NCBI GenBank assembly: GCA_018716575.1
Contig: DVJR01000135.1
Span: forward strand, 1-33,340
Direction: 5' to 3'
Origin: Candidatus Scatomonas merdavium
Lineage (GTDB): Bacteria > Bacillota > Clostridia > Lachnospirales > Lachnospiraceae
DNA: 33,340 nucleotides
The notes under the pieces are model-generated. The model was not told the DNA's origin and ran no database searches. It saw only the letters and a program-made list of their open reading frames with translations. A program made the translations under genes and the position numbers. Positions 22,313 through 31,953 of the stretch are shown piece after piece; the stretch's first letter is position 1, and every line of letters begins with the position of its first letter.

Positions 22313-23422
22313 TTACGTTTTGGTAACACTCCGCCTGGAAAAGCCCTGATTGGCGGATACAGACAGCGCCAGCCCCATCTCGCCCAGCAGAAACACCACC
22401 GACGTACCGCCATAGCTGATAAAGGGCAGCGTAATGCCTGTATTCGGTATGGAATTGGTCACGACGGCGATATTCAGAATCACCTGTATGGCGATATGCC
22501 CCATGATGCCCGCCGCAATCAGCGCGCCGCAGAGATCCGGCGCGTGGGTGGAAATCACCATCAGCCTCCAGATCAGCAGTGCAAAGACCAGCATCACCAG
22601 AACAGCTCCCACCAGTCCCAGCTCCTCACAGATAATCGAAAAAATCATGTCGTTCTGTGCTTCCGGCACAAAGCCCAGCTTCTGCAGAGAGCTGCCTAAT
22701 CCCTTCCCGAATATTCCGCCGCTGCCGATGGCGTACAGGCCCTGGATGGTCTGAAAGCCTTTGTCATAGGCTTCCGGATTTCTCCAGATGGCCAGGCGCT
22801 CCAGCCTGTAGCTCTCCACACTTAGAAACACCGCAATAAAAGCAATACCCGCACCGCCGATCCACAGGAACGGCAGGTAGCGGGGATTAGAAACAAAGAT
22901 CGTGATGATCCCCACGCCCATTATGATAATGGCCGTGCTCAGATTGTTGGAGCCTACCAGCCCCACAATCGGCAGGATGCTGACCAGCACAAGTCCCATA
23001 AACCTGAAGCTGGTGGTTTTGTTTTTCGTCCGCTCCGTCACCCAGGCCAGAAGAAGAACTACCGCCACTTTGGCAAACTCCGAGGGCTGAAAAGACAATG
23101 GCCCCAGCGAAAGCCACCGCCTGGAGCCATTGTATTCCTGACCGAAAAACAGAACCGCCGTGGACAGCCCCAGAGCAATCAGGTAAACAGCCGGCGCGTA
23201 CCGGAGAATGATGTGGTAATCCATCTTTGACACTACGTACATGCCCAGAATACCCAGCGCTGTGGCAAATATCTGTTTTTTGAAATAGTAGGCGGGATCA
23301 TTAAAACGCACTCTGCCGTTGTATGCGCTGGTGCTGTACAGAAACACCAGACCGCAGATTACCAGAATGACCACCAGGATCAGCAGGACAATATCCACCT
23401 GCCGTTTTTTCGCTTTCCCCAT
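22313..23422 (-). CDS. ftsW: FtsW/SpoVE-type peptidoglycan polymerase
   Basis: 369 residues with about ten membrane segments of the SEDS family. Seen: YYFKKQIFATALGILGM, GSRRWLSLGPLSFQPSEFAKVA (containing the conserved PSE), GIFGKGLGSSLQKLGFVPEAQNDMIFSIICEELG and ITLPFISYGGTS. It polymerises lipid II glycan at the septum together with a class B PBP. In sporulating Firmicutes this dcw-borne copy can be SpoVE, so the division-versus-cortex role is not resolved. GGGAG precedes the ATG by 6 bases. Confidence 0.93.
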   Translation of the reverse strand: MGKAKKRQVDIVLLILVVILVICGLVFLYSTSAYNGRVRFNDPAYYFKKQIFATALGILGMYVVSKMDYHIILRYAPAVYLIALGLSTAVLFFGQEYNGSRRWLSLGPLSFQPSEFAKVAVVLLLAWVTERTKNKTTSFRFMGLVLVSILPIVGLVGSNNLSTAIIIMGVGIITIFVSNPRYLPFLWIGGAGIAFIAVFLSVESYRLERLAIWRNPEAYDKGFQTIQGLYAIGSGGIFGKGLGSSLQKLGFVPEAQNDMIFSIICEELGLVGAVLVMLVFALLIWRLMVISTHAPDLCGALIAAGIMGHIAIQVILNIAVVTNSIPNTGITLPFISYGGTSVVFLLGEMGLALSVSANQGFSRRSVTKT

Positions 23423-23482
23423 ATCCGGCTCCCGCCATACGTCTTTACTCTATTCTATTTTGCAGGCACAGAAATCATGCCT

Positions 23483-24916
23483 TTACATTTTCTCCGGCAG
23501 CGCCCTCACATATTCCTTGAACATGTCGCCTCTCTGCTCATAGTTGTCGAACTGCCCCCAGCTGGCGCAGGCCGGCGACAGCAGCACCGCGTCTCCGCTC
23601 TCCGCCTGTGCGGCGCAGGTCCGCACCGCTTCCTCCAGATTTTCGCAGAAAATGATATGCTCCTTCGGAAAACCGCAGGATATAGCCGCCTCCGCAATTT
23701 TTTCCCTGGTCTGCCCGATCAGCACCAGAGCCTTTACCTTTCCGTCAAAGCTCTGTATCCATTCTTCATAGGAGGAGCCTTTATCGAAGCCTCCCCCGAT
23801 CAGCACCGTGGGCCGGTTCATGGCCTGGATGCCCTTGATGGCCGCGTCGGGATTCGTACCCTTGGAATCGTTGTAATACCGGACGCCTCTCTTCTCCGTC
23901 ACATACTCAATCCGGTGTTCCACGCCTGAAAAACTCCGAACCGTTTTCCTGATACTGTCCATGGGGACTCCCGCATGGTACGCCATAGCCACCGCCGTCA
24001 TGATATTCTCATAATTGTGCAGCCCCAGCAGCTTCAGCTCCCCGGTTTTCACCACCGGAATAATCTCTCCGCCGTCAGCCAGACGGATTTCACCGTTCTT
24101 CAGATAAATGCCTCGCTCCAGCGTCCTGCGGCTGGAAAACCAGATCACCTTCGGGCGGATCGCTTCGCCGAACTTCCGCAGCACCTCATCCTCATAGTTC
24201 AGCACGCAGGCATCCTCTTCCGTCTGATTTTTTACAATCAGCTCCTTCACCCGGATATATTCCTCCATGGTATGATGGCGGTTCAGATGATCCTCCGTGA
24301 TATTGGTGATGGCGCTGGCGCAGGGGTGGAAGGCATCAATGGTCTCCAGCTGAAAGCTGCTGACCTCCGCCACCGTCACTGCCCTGTCTGTCTGCTCCAG
24401 GGCTGCATCCGTATAGGGATTGCCGATATTTCCCACTATGTATACTTCCGGACAGTAATCCTTCATGATCTGTCCCAGCAGCGCTGTCGTCGTTGTCTTT
24501 CCATTGGTGCCCGTCACCGCCAGAACGCGGCCGCGGCCTACCCGGTACGCCAGCTCGATCTCTCCCCAGATGGTCAGACCCAGCTCCCGGAAATGCTGTA
24601 CCAGCGGAAGATCGCAGGGTACTCCGGGACTCATGATCACCAGCTCCAGCTCCCGGATCACTTTCTCCGGCAGTTCTCCCAGATAAACGGAAGCCTGTCC
24701 GGCGCCTCCCAGCCTGTCCAGAAGCTCCGCTCCGGAGAGCTTCTCGTTGCCATCGTATATCACAGGCAGCGCGCCCACCTTAAGCAGCAGCTCTGCTGCT
24801 CCGATTCCGCTTTTTCCGGAACCGAATACCAAAACCTTCTTATTTTTCAGATCTATGTTTCTCTCATTCATATTCTCACCGTCCGTATTCTTGCCGTTCC
24901 AGCTTCTGATCTCCAT
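23483..24916 (-). CDS. murD: UDP-N-acetylmuramoyl-L-alanine--D-glutamate ligase
   Basis: 477 residues as called from 24916. The N-terminal Rossmann domain begins KKVLVFGSGKSGIGAAELL, the ATP motif is VTGTNGKTTTTALLG, and HRIEYVTEKRGVRYYNDSKGTNPDAA and LLSPACASWGQFDNYEQRGDMF mark the C-terminal part. It adds D-Glu to UDP-MurNAc-L-Ala in the cytoplasm. Two starts compete: ATG at 24916 (AAGGA upstream) and ATG at 24871 (protein MNERNIDLKNKK), which gives a more usual ~462 residues. It follows mraY by 13 bases. Confidence 0.95.
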   Translation of the reverse strand: MEIRSWNGKNTDGENMNERNIDLKNKKVLVFGSGKSGIGAAELLLKVGALPVIYDGNEKLSGAELLDRLGGAGQASVYLGELPEKVIRELELVIMSPGVPCDLPLVQHFRELGLTIWGEIELAYRVGRGRVLAVTGTNGKTTTTALLGQIMKDYCPEVYIVGNIGNPYTDAALEQTDRAVTVAEVSSFQLETIDAFHPCASAITNITEDHLNRHHTMEEYIRVKELIVKNQTEEDACVLNYEDEVLRKFGEAIRPKVIWFSSRRTLERGIYLKNGEIRLADGGEIIPVVKTGELKLLGLHNYENIMTAVAMAYHAGVPMDSIRKTVRSFSGVEHRIEYVTEKRGVRYYNDSKGTNPDAAIKGIQAMNRPTVLIGGGFDKGSSYEEWIQSFDGKVKALVLIGQTREKIAEAAISCGFPKEHIIFCENLEEAVRTCAAQAESGDAVLLSPACASWGQFDNYEQRGDMFKEYVRALPEKM

Positions 24917-24929
24917 GCCGCCGTCCTTC

Positions 24930-25886
24930 TTACACGCCCATCAGGGCCACCAGGCAAAGCAGCGCCGTAATGATAGAAAACACCGTCACAATCCGCGTCT
25001 CGGACCAGCCGCACAGTTCAAAATGGTGATGGATCGGGGACATCTTAAACAGTCTCTTTCCGTGTGTCAGCTTAAAATACGACACCTGCAGCACTACCGA
25101 CAGAAGCTCCACCGCATAGATCAGTCCCACAATCGGAATAAACAGCGGCATATTCAGCATATACGCCGTCCCGGCCACAAAGCCGCCCAGGGCCAGGGAA
25201 CCCGTATCTCCCATGAAAATCTTAGCAGGGAAAACGTTGAACACCAGGAAGCCCAGCAAACCTCCCACAACCGCACAGGTAATCGGAGCAATTCCGCTGT
25301 GGCGTCCCACAGCCACCACTGTAAAAAATACCGCCACCATGACCGTCACGCTGGACGCCAGGCCGTCCAGGCCGTCCGTAAAATTGACGCCGTTCACCGT
25401 AGCCAGAACGACGATGAACAGCAGAGGCACAGCCAGCCAGCCAATGTCGAGAGCCTGGCCGCCTGAAAACGGAATCAGCAGCTCCAGCGTCACATCCGTA
25501 TACCGGATCATATAAAACGCAAAAATCCCCGTCACCACAATCTGACAGAGCAGCTTCTGCCAGGGCATCAGCCCGTCGGAACGCTTCAGCACTACCTTCA
25601 GATAATCGTCCAGAAAGCCAATCAGGCCGAAGCCCAGCGTCAGAAACAAAATCGGGACAATCTTCGGATAGTCCCGTACAAAAAACAGGGACGTCACCGT
25701 GGTGGCAATCAGGAAAATCAGGCCGCCCATGGTGGGAGTGCCCGCTTTCTTCAGATGGGACTTCACGCCCTCCTCCCGCTCGGTCTGACCCATCTTCAGC
25801 CGGCGCAGAAACGGTATAATTACCGGCCCCAGAGCTACACTGACCGCAAACGAAACCAATACCGGAATCACCAATGTTAAATTCAT
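24930..25886 (-). CDS. mraY: Phospho-N-acetylmuramoyl-pentapeptide transferase
   Basis: 318 residues, about ten membrane segments. Family motifs: KKAGTPTMGG, GFLDDYLKV (catalytic Asp pair), NFTDGLDGLA, the Asp of IFMGDTGSLALGG, and the closing PIHHHFE. It makes lipid I from UDP-MurNAc-pentapeptide and undecaprenyl phosphate. RBS AGAGGTG before the ATG. A near-consensus promoter at 26010-26038 lies in the 189-base gap to the upstream PBP gene, so mraY onward can be transcribed independently of mraZ. Confidence 0.97.
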   Translation of the reverse strand: MNLTLVIPVLVSFAVSVALGPVIIPFLRRLKMGQTEREEGVKSHLKKAGTPTMGGLIFLIATTVTSLFFVRDYPKIVPILFLTLGFGLIGFLDDYLKVVLKRSDGLMPWQKLLCQIVVTGIFAFYMIRYTDVTLELLIPFSGGQALDIGWLAVPLLFIVVLATVNGVNFTDGLDGLASSVTVMVAVFFTVVAVGRHSGIAPITCAVVGGLLGFLVFNVFPAKIFMGDTGSLALGGFVAGTAYMLNMPLFIPIVGLIYAVELLSVVLQVSYFKLTHGKRLFKMSPIHHHFELCGWSETRIVTVFSIITALLCLVALMGV

Positions 25887-26009
25887 AATTCACCTCTTAT
25901 CTGTATTCATTCCCCCGAACAGCAGCTCTTCAGACATGCCCGCATGTCCGACTGCAGCCGCCGTGAGGATCAGACGCCCCGCCGCAGGGGGGTATCTGGC
26001 TCACGTAAC

Positions 26010-26038
26010 AGTATATAGCTTTTTCTCAAAGGAATCAA
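26010..26038 (-). promoter_or_regulatory. Internal dcw promoter upstream of mraY
   Basis: Minus strand TTGATT (26033-26038), 17-base spacer, TATACT (26010-26015). The gap also contains small GC-rich inverted repeats (CCCGC/GCGGG type near 25976-25990) of unclear role. Confidence 0.7.
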
Positions 26039-26075
26039 CTGTTTTGTGCCTTCTCCCACGCGTATCCGCCATGCG

Positions 26076-27830
26076 TTACTGTTCTGTTGTCTCCTCCGGA
26101 ACCTCTGCCCTCCGGATTCCCAGATACGGCAGAACATTTTCGAAAATATCCCGGATAACCGGCGCCGCTATGGTTCCGCCATAATAGACGCCCTGAGGGT
26201 CGTTAATGATGCACAGCCCCAGTACGGTGGGCTCTTCGGCCGGCGCAAATCCCAGAAAGGAGGAAATATAACGATTGGCACTCCTGGGAAGCGTCTGGGA
26301 GGTCGCCGTCTTACCGCCGATCGTGTAGCCTTCAATATAAGCATTGTTGCCCGAGCCCTCCGATACCACCGATTCCAGAATCATCCGTACAGTCGCAGAG
26401 GTCTCTTCCGAAACAATACCGTCCTGCGTCTCATATTCCAGGGTTTTCACCAGATTGCCGTCGCTGTCCAGCACCCGCACGCCAAAGTGGGGCGTCACCC
26501 GGGTGCCGCCGTTGATCAGGGAGCTGACCGTAGTAGCCAGCTGAATCGGCGTAATCTGAAAACTCTGCCCGAAAGAAATGGTAGCCAGTTCCACCTGGCC
26601 GATGTTCTCCGGATCATGCATGATGGTAGCGGCTTCCCCCGGCAGATCAATACCCGTCCGTGTCAGCAGGCCAAACTGCCGGAAATAGTCATAATATCTT
26701 TCCGCGCCCAGCCGCAGCCCCACCTCAATGAATACCGGATTACAGGAATTCTGAGCCGCCTCCACAAAGGTCTCCGCCCCGTGTCCGGTCCGTTTATGGC
26801 AGCGAATCCGTCTGTCCTCCACAATCTTATAACCGGGACAGGAAAAAGTATCCTCCGTCGTCACCACTCCTTCTTCCAGCCCTGCCGACATCGTAATGAT
26901 CTTGAACGTAGAGCCGGGTTCATATGTATCATTGATGCAGGAATTCCGCCACATCTGATTCCGCAGATCCTGCAGCTCCTCATCCGTCAGCCCTGAAGTG
27001 TCCACATCAGTATTCAGGGTAAACGGATCGTTCAGATTAAATTCCGGAACATTGACACAGGCATAGATTTCACCGTTCTGCGGATTCATCAGCAGAATAG
27101 ATACGCTGTCCGCCTGCTTTTCCTCCATAACCTTCAGAGCCGCCTGCTGGCAGTATTCCTGAATATTAATATCCAGGCTGAGCTGCAGATCATAACCCGG
27201 CACCGGCTCTACCCGGCTTTCGCCGATCTCGCCCAGTTCAATTCCCCTGGCGTCCGTAGTAGTCAGGATTTTCCCGTCAATTCCCTTCAGAACATCTTCA
27301 TACTTTACCTCCAGCCCGATAATTCCCTGATTATCCCCTCCCGTAAATCCCAGCACCTTGGAAGCCAGTTCGTCATAGGGATAAAAACGCTTGAAATCCT
27401 CGTCTACCTTAACGCCTGCGTACCCGTAGGAACGGATTCTGTCGCCTACCTCCTTATCCACGTTTGTCTTCACACGTTCGATAGAAGAAACCGTCTCCAC
27501 CCGCTTCCGGGCCGTCTCCTCACTGATTCCCAGCTCCTTTACCAGCATGGAGATCACTTCTTCCGGCTGCTCGATCTGACTGTGAATAACAGAAATCGTA
27601 CAGACTGTCTGATTAGAAGCCAGCACCGTCCCGTTCGCATCCAGAATTTCTCCCCTGGCGGCCTTGATATCCCTCTCCCGTTCATGCAGATCATCGGCCC
27701 GTTCTGAATAATAATCTGACCGGAACACCATCAGATAGACAAGGCGTCCGGCCAGCGCTGCCAGAAGCCCGGCGCACAGAAAGAAAATTACCACAACCTT
27801 TTTCTTATTGGCCGTCTTGTTTTTACGCAT
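26076..27830 (-). CDS. Class B penicillin-binding protein (second of tandem pair, SpoVD-like)
   Basis: About 584 residues: a basic tail, one membrane anchor (about 12-32), the PBP dimerisation domain (GEILDANGTVLASN), and the transpeptidase domain with SxxK in GSTFK, SxN in NSCNPVF, and the third motif as GGKTATSQ, i.e. KTA where KTG is usual. No PASTA domain. It crosslinks septal or spore-cortex peptidoglycan with the SEDS protein encoded downstream; by position and type it is the likelier SpoVD, but this is not proven. I chose the ATG at 27830. Its only Shine-Dalgarno candidate (GGGGTG) lies inside the hairpin at 27831-27878; an ATG at 27845 has no RBS. Confidence 0.88.
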   Translation of the reverse strand: MRKNKTANKKKVVVIFFLCAGLLAALAGRLVYLMVFRSDYYSERADDLHERERDIKAARGEILDANGTVLASNQTVCTISVIHSQIEQPEEVISMLVKELGISEETARKRVETVSSIERVKTNVDKEVGDRIRSYGYAGVKVDEDFKRFYPYDELASKVLGFTGGDNQGIIGLEVKYEDVLKGIDGKILTTTDARGIELGEIGESRVEPVPGYDLQLSLDINIQEYCQQAALKVMEEKQADSVSILLMNPQNGEIYACVNVPEFNLNDPFTLNTDVDTSGLTDEELQDLRNQMWRNSCINDTYEPGSTFKIITMSAGLEEGVVTTEDTFSCPGYKIVEDRRIRCHKRTGHGAETFVEAAQNSCNPVFIEVGLRLGAERYYDYFRQFGLLTRTGIDLPGEAATIMHDPENIGQVELATISFGQSFQITPIQLATTVSSLINGGTRVTPHFGVRVLDSDGNLVKTLEYETQDGIVSEETSATVRMILESVVSEGSGNNAYIEGYTIGGKTATSQTLPRSANRYISSFLGFAPAEEPTVLGLCIINDPQGVYYGGTIAAPVIRDIFENVLPYLGIRRAEVPEETTEQ

Positions 27831-27878
27831 AAAAACACCCCGCATAAGCTGTCATTCCACTATATGCGGGGGGTTTTT
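27831..27878. terminator. Symmetric hairpin directly before the second PBP start codon
   Basis: Arms 27831-27846 and 27863-27878 pair over 16 bases with one mismatch, around a 16-base loop. On the minus strand it reads as a GC-rich stem (CCCCGCATA / TATGCGGGG) followed by TGTTTTT and then immediately the ATG. It looks like an intrinsic terminator and also buries the ribosome site of the next gene. T-runs exist on both strands. Confidence 0.8.
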
Positions 27879-27903
27879 CAAACATGTTTTCCGTGCGTTT
27901 TTC

Positions 27904-29991
27904 TCAGCCGCTGGTTATCTCCTGCTCCGAATTGGTAATGCCGTCGCTCAGCATATCATTTCCGCCGCTTTCCACCGTTTCATCCTGTGTGGAAGCCGGC
28001 GGTTCAGGCACTGACGTATCTTCGATGCCCTGCTCCGGTTCTCCGACGGTGTCCGTTCCGGAAGCCGTGCCTTCATCAGGAAATATATTCATATACGGAA
28101 GCAGTTCAGTAAATATATTCTTCGCAATGCTCTGCGCGTATGCGCTGTTGCTCTGATTATCAGAATTGGCCTCATCTACCACCACATAAACGACCACCTG
28201 CGGATCATCCAGCGGCGCGAAACCGATATAGGACACCAGATAAGTGCCGGCATCCCTCGGAATCTTCTGCGCCGTACCCGTCTTTCCGCCCATGCTGTAG
28301 CCCTCTACCTTAGCCGCAGTACCCGTGCCGCCGCTTTCCAGAACACTGCCCAGATACTCGCGCACCGTATCGCTGACAGAAGAAGAGATCACCTGGCGCT
28401 CTACCACACTGTCTATCGTCTCCACTACAGCTCCGCTGCTGTCGGTAATAGAGCTGACCACATGCGGCTTATAATAATAGCCGCCGTTGATTACAGAACA
28501 GAATGCCGCGGCCTCCTGCACCATTGTACAGGTGAAGCCCTGGCCGAAAGAAGATGTCGCCAGTTCTGCTTCACCCATGCTGTCCGTTGTATGCAGGATG
28601 CCGGTATTTTCTCCCGGCAGATCAATACCGGTTTTTGACCCGAAATTGAAGAGATCCTGATATCGCAGGAAAGTATCCGCCCCCATGTCAGCGCCAATCT
28701 GCATCATGGCATCATTGCAGGAATGGGCCAGCGTTTCCTCCAGCGTCTGATCTCCATGGGAATCCGGATAAACGGAGCAGCGAATTCTCTGGTTAGCCAC
28801 CATCTGATAGCCGTCACAGTAAAAATTATCGCTGGTGGAAATAGACGCCGTCTCCAGCGCCGCTGCCACGGTCATGGGCTTCACCGTAGAACCGGGCTCA
28901 TAGGCATCTGAAATACAGAAATTCCGCCAGATGGCATTCAGAGCTTCCACTGTAGCTTCATTATCCATGGCGTCAATCTCTTCCTGCGTATAAAAAGACG
29001 ACAGATCCCTGGGATTATTCAGATCATACCAGCCTGAGGAATCCATCCCCAGGATTTCACCTGAATTGGGATCCATAACCACCACGCCCACATTCTTGGC
29101 AGCCTGGTCACCGTTGGGACCTCCGGCCATCTCAGCCTCAAAGGTCTCCAGCGCATCCCGGATGATCTGCTGGATATTCACATCTATGGTGGACACCACG
29201 TTATTGCCATCCTGAGCCGGAATGATAGTCTGCTCCACATCCGCATCAGAATTGAGATAGCCGAACTGCCGCCCGTCCGTTCCGTTGAGCACGCTGGAAT
29301 AATATCCTTCAATTCCCCAGTCCGCTTCATTGTCGGAATACGTAAAGCCGATCAGATCGCAGGCCAGAGAATTCAGCGGATAAACTCTCTGGTAATCCTC
29401 TTCGAACCATACGCCCTTTACATTCTGACGTTCCAGAATTTCATCCTCCGTGAGATCCTCGTTTTCCTCACTTTCCACATCCAGATATTCTTCAAATTTC
29501 GTCTTTTCCTCAATGGACAGATTCGTAGCCAGCACCTGATACTGGCTGTTTTTCGTTTCATCGCTCTCCAGGCGGCTCCGGATGTCTTCTTCGTCCATTC
29601 CCAGCACTTCCACCAGCGCCTTTACCGTGGGCTCCACATATTTCTGCACGTCGTTCCCCTCTGCGTCCTGGGTCACGTCGTTTACCACCAGGCAGTCCAG
29701 AATCAGATTATAGACCCGCTCGCTGGTGGCCAGAACAGTGCCGTTTCTGTCTACGATATCTCCGCGCTTGAAGGCAATGGTACGGCTTTCATACTGCTGC
29801 TGGGCCTGGCTCAGCACGATTCGGCTGTACTGCTCTCCTTCCGTGGCGTTGATATACGTGATCCTGACGGCTAAACCGACTAAAGCCAGTATGACTGCCA
29901 GAAACAGTCCTACCAGCTTTTTGCTCATCCTTCCGCTTATTTTGCGCCGGCGCATTTTTGCCTGACGTCTTTTTTCTCTGTTGCTTTTCAC
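27904..29991 (-). CDS. ftsI: Class B penicillin-binding protein (first of tandem pair, FtsI-like)
   Basis: 695 residues: a very basic tail, one membrane anchor (about 25-45), a dimerisation domain beginning RGDIVDRNGTVLATS with an acidic insert near residues 175-190, then the transpeptidase domain with STVK, HSCND and GGKTGTAQ. A ~50-residue acidic Ser/Thr/Glu-rich tail follows the catalytic domain in place of PASTA repeats. It is the septal transpeptidase candidate, directly after ftsL. The start is GTG at 29991 with AGGTG overlapping the ftsL stop. A second PBP follows behind a hairpin. Confidence 0.9.
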   Translation of the reverse strand: MKSNREKRRQAKMRRRKISGRMSKKLVGLFLAVILALVGLAVRITYINATEGEQYSRIVLSQAQQQYESRTIAFKRGDIVDRNGTVLATSERVYNLILDCLVVNDVTQDAEGNDVQKYVEPTVKALVEVLGMDEEDIRSRLESDETKNSQYQVLATNLSIEEKTKFEEYLDVESEENEDLTEDEILERQNVKGVWFEEDYQRVYPLNSLACDLIGFTYSDNEADWGIEGYYSSVLNGTDGRQFGYLNSDADVEQTIIPAQDGNNVVSTIDVNIQQIIRDALETFEAEMAGGPNGDQAAKNVGVVVMDPNSGEILGMDSSGWYDLNNPRDLSSFYTQEEIDAMDNEATVEALNAIWRNFCISDAYEPGSTVKPMTVAAALETASISTSDNFYCDGYQMVANQRIRCSVYPDSHGDQTLEETLAHSCNDAMMQIGADMGADTFLRYQDLFNFGSKTGIDLPGENTGILHTTDSMGEAELATSSFGQGFTCTMVQEAAAFCSVINGGYYYKPHVVSSITDSSGAVVETIDSVVERQVISSSVSDTVREYLGSVLESGGTGTAAKVEGYSMGGKTGTAQKIPRDAGTYLVSYIGFAPLDDPQVVVYVVVDEANSDNQSNSAYAQSIAKNIFTELLPYMNIFPDEGTASGTDTVGEPEQGIEDTSVPEPPASTQDETVESGGNDMLSDGITNSEQEITSG

Positions 29992-29999
29992 ACTTTCAC

Positions 30000-30506
30000 C
30001 TACTTCGTATCCGGTACATCCTGATATTGTCTCACATAGCTGCCTTCTGTCGTATCGTAATACTGAATCTGAGACTCGGACGCATAATGCATGCCCAGGC
30101 GGTTCAGTGCCGCATTCTTCACATCATCCAGCGTTACCGAATTCAGCACCTGATTATAATAGGCATCATTTTCATCCTTCAGATCACTGAGCTGGCTCTC
30201 CAGCCCTGCTATTCTTTCATTCTGCGTCGTGATGCTGGAACGCACCTGCAGATAATTAATGCACAAAAACAGTGAAGCCGCGCAAACTGCCGACAGAAAC
30301 AAAACATAACCCGCTCCCATATTCCGGGCGCGCATTCTGTTCTTCTGCACACGAAGACTGACCCTGCGCCTTGCAGCTGCCTGCTTTTTCGGCTCTTCTA
30401 CCGGATAAGCATTCAGCTTTCTCACCGCATTGCCATCCTCATACGTCTGGCGTACTCTGTATCTCTCCGAACGTGAATTTACCCTTCTTGCTGCCTTTCC
30501 AGCCAT
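30000..30506 (-). CDS. ftsL: Cell division protein FtsL
   Basis: 168 residues: a long basic cytoplasmic tail (about 65 residues), one membrane segment (about 66-84), then a coiled coil (ITTQNERIAGLESQLSDLKDENDAYYNQV) ending in the AALNRLGMHYASESQIQYY pattern of the FtsL/DivIC type. It belongs to the FtsQLB complex that controls septal synthesis. Position between rsmH and the class B PBP supports the call, since sequence conservation in FtsL is low. GGAG lies 7 bases before the ATG. Confidence 0.9.
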   Translation of the reverse strand: MAGKAARRVNSRSERYRVRQTYEDGNAVRKLNAYPVEEPKKQAAARRRVSLRVQKNRMRARNMGAGYVLFLSAVCAASLFLCINYLQVRSSITTQNERIAGLESQLSDLKDENDAYYNQVLNSVTLDDVKNAALNRLGMHYASESQIQYYDTTEGSYVRQYQDVPDTK

Positions 30507-30530
30507 ATCAAATCTCCAATCTGCTTTTTC

Positions 30531-31472
30531 TCACGCGCTTCTCCGTTCAAAAACCCGAAGCTTCGAGCTTTTTGCGCGCCTGTTAGCCTCAATTTCTTCT
30601 TCTGTCGGCACTATGGGTTTTCTGGTTACCACAAATCCTTTGGGTTTCTTCCCGCACACACATACCGGAAATTCCGGCGGGCAGGTGCAGGGATGTTCAT
30701 TCCTCCTGAAAATGTTTTTTACGATCCGGTCCTCCAGAGAATGGAAGGTGATTACGCAGAGACGCCCGCCGTCCCGCAGAAAATCAATCATCCCATCCAG
30801 AGATTCTTCCAGAACCTCCAGCTCCCGGTTCACCTCGATGCGAAGGGCCTGAAAGGTCCGCTTCGCCGGATGGCCGCCCGTTGCTCTCATCTTCGCCGGC
30901 ATGGATGCTTTCACGATCTCAATCAGCTCCCCAGTCGTTGTGATCGGTCCGGCGCTCCGGGTCCGGCAGATGTTCCGGGCGATACTCCTCGCGCATTTTT
31001 CTTCTCCATAATCCCTTATGACTCGATACAGCTCTTCTTCCCCGTAGGTATTCACGATTTCGGCGGCCGTCCGCGTCTGATCTCTGTCCATACGCATGTC
31101 CAGCGGCGCGTCCTCCCGATACGTAAATCCCCGGTCGGCATTATCCAGCTGATAGGAGGATACTCCCAGATCCAGCAGGATTCCGTCCACAGCCTGAATA
31201 CCCCTTTTCTTCAGCTCCGGGACCATATTGCAATAGTTGCTGCGCAGGATCGTCACCCGATCTTTATACTCCCTCAGACGTTCCCCCGCAGCAGCAATTG
31301 CATCCTCATCCTGATCTATTCCTATCAAGCTCCCCGTGGCAGATAACCTTCTGCAGACCTCCAGTGCGTGTCCGCCGCCCCCAAGGGTGCCGTCCACATA
31401 TATCCCGCCCGGTTTTATCTTCAGATTCTCAATGGTCTCTTCCAGCAATACGGATGTATGTTTAAATTCCAT
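30531..31472 (-). CDS. rsmH: 16S rRNA (cytosine(1402)-N(4))-methyltransferase
   Basis: 313 residues. The start [13 protein letters not shown], the SAM-binding [29 protein letters not shown], and the C-terminal [13 protein letters not shown] are all diagnostic of RsmH (MraW). It methylates N4 of C1402 in 16S rRNA. Good RBS AGGAG. It lies second in the dcw cluster, 30 bases after mraZ, the standard arrangement. Confidence 0.97.
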   Translation of the reverse strand: MEFKHTSVLLEETIENLKIKPGGIYVDGTLGGGGHALEVCRRLSATGSLIGIDQDEDAIAAAGERLREYKDRVTILRSNYCNMVPELKKRGIQAVDGILLDLGVSSYQLDNADRGFTYREDAPLDMRMDRDQTRTAAEIVNTYGEEELYRVIRDYGEEKCARSIARNICRTRSAGPITTTGELIEIVKASMPAKMRATGGHPAKRTFQALRIEVNRELEVLEESLDGMIDFLRDGGRLCVITFHSLEDRIVKNIFRRNEHPCTCPPEFPVCVCGKKPKGFVVTRKPIVPTEEEIEANRRAKSSKLRVFERRSA

Positions 31473-31502
31473 CAGCTTCGCTCCTGTATCCGGAGCTGCA
31501 GC

Positions 31503-31934
31503 TTAAAGAGTGATACCCATATCCTGCAGACCTTCTGCAATGGCATCCATATCATCGTAGCTGCTGTTTTCGCTCCACTTCTGCTTACTCCAGATTTCAA
31601 TCCGATTGATGTTGCCGGTCAGCACCACGTCCTTTTCCAGACCCGCGTATTCCCGCAGCGTTGCCGGTACGAGAATTCTCCCCTGCTTGTCCAGTTCACA
31701 CAGTGACGCCCCCGCAACAAAAAAGCGGGTAAAGGTTCTTGCATTTTTGTTTGTAAGCGGCAAATCGCGGAGCTTCTGTTCAAAGGCTTCCCATTCGTTC
31801 CTGGGATAAATGGACAGGCAGCCGTCCAGTCCCTTCGTCAGGACGAATTCATCTCCCAGCTCGTCTCTGAACCTGGACGGTATAATCAGCCTCCCCTTCG
31901 GGTCAATTGTATGACTGTACTCTCCCATGAACAT
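31503..31934 (-). CDS. mraZ: Transcriptional regulator MraZ
   Basis: 143 residues, the canonical length, with two SpoVT/AbrB-like halves: GEYSHTIDPKGRLIIPSRFRDEL and CELDKQGRILVPATLREYAGL. It is a DNA-binding protein that represses the dcw operon by binding direct repeats at its own promoter. I chose the ATG at 31934 (GAGGG 8 bases upstream); an in-frame extension to 32039 would run through the operator and leader hairpin. It heads the cluster, with promoter 32060-32088 and operator 32024-32050. Confidence 0.95.
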   Translation of the reverse strand: MFMGEYSHTIDPKGRLIIPSRFRDELGDEFVLTKGLDGCLSIYPRNEWEAFEQKLRDLPLTNKNARTFTRFFVAGASLCELDKQGRILVPATLREYAGLEKDVVLTGNINRIEIWSKQKWSENSSYDDMDAIAEGLQDMGITL

Positions 31935-31953
31935 AAGCAATTCCCTCTTTAGC

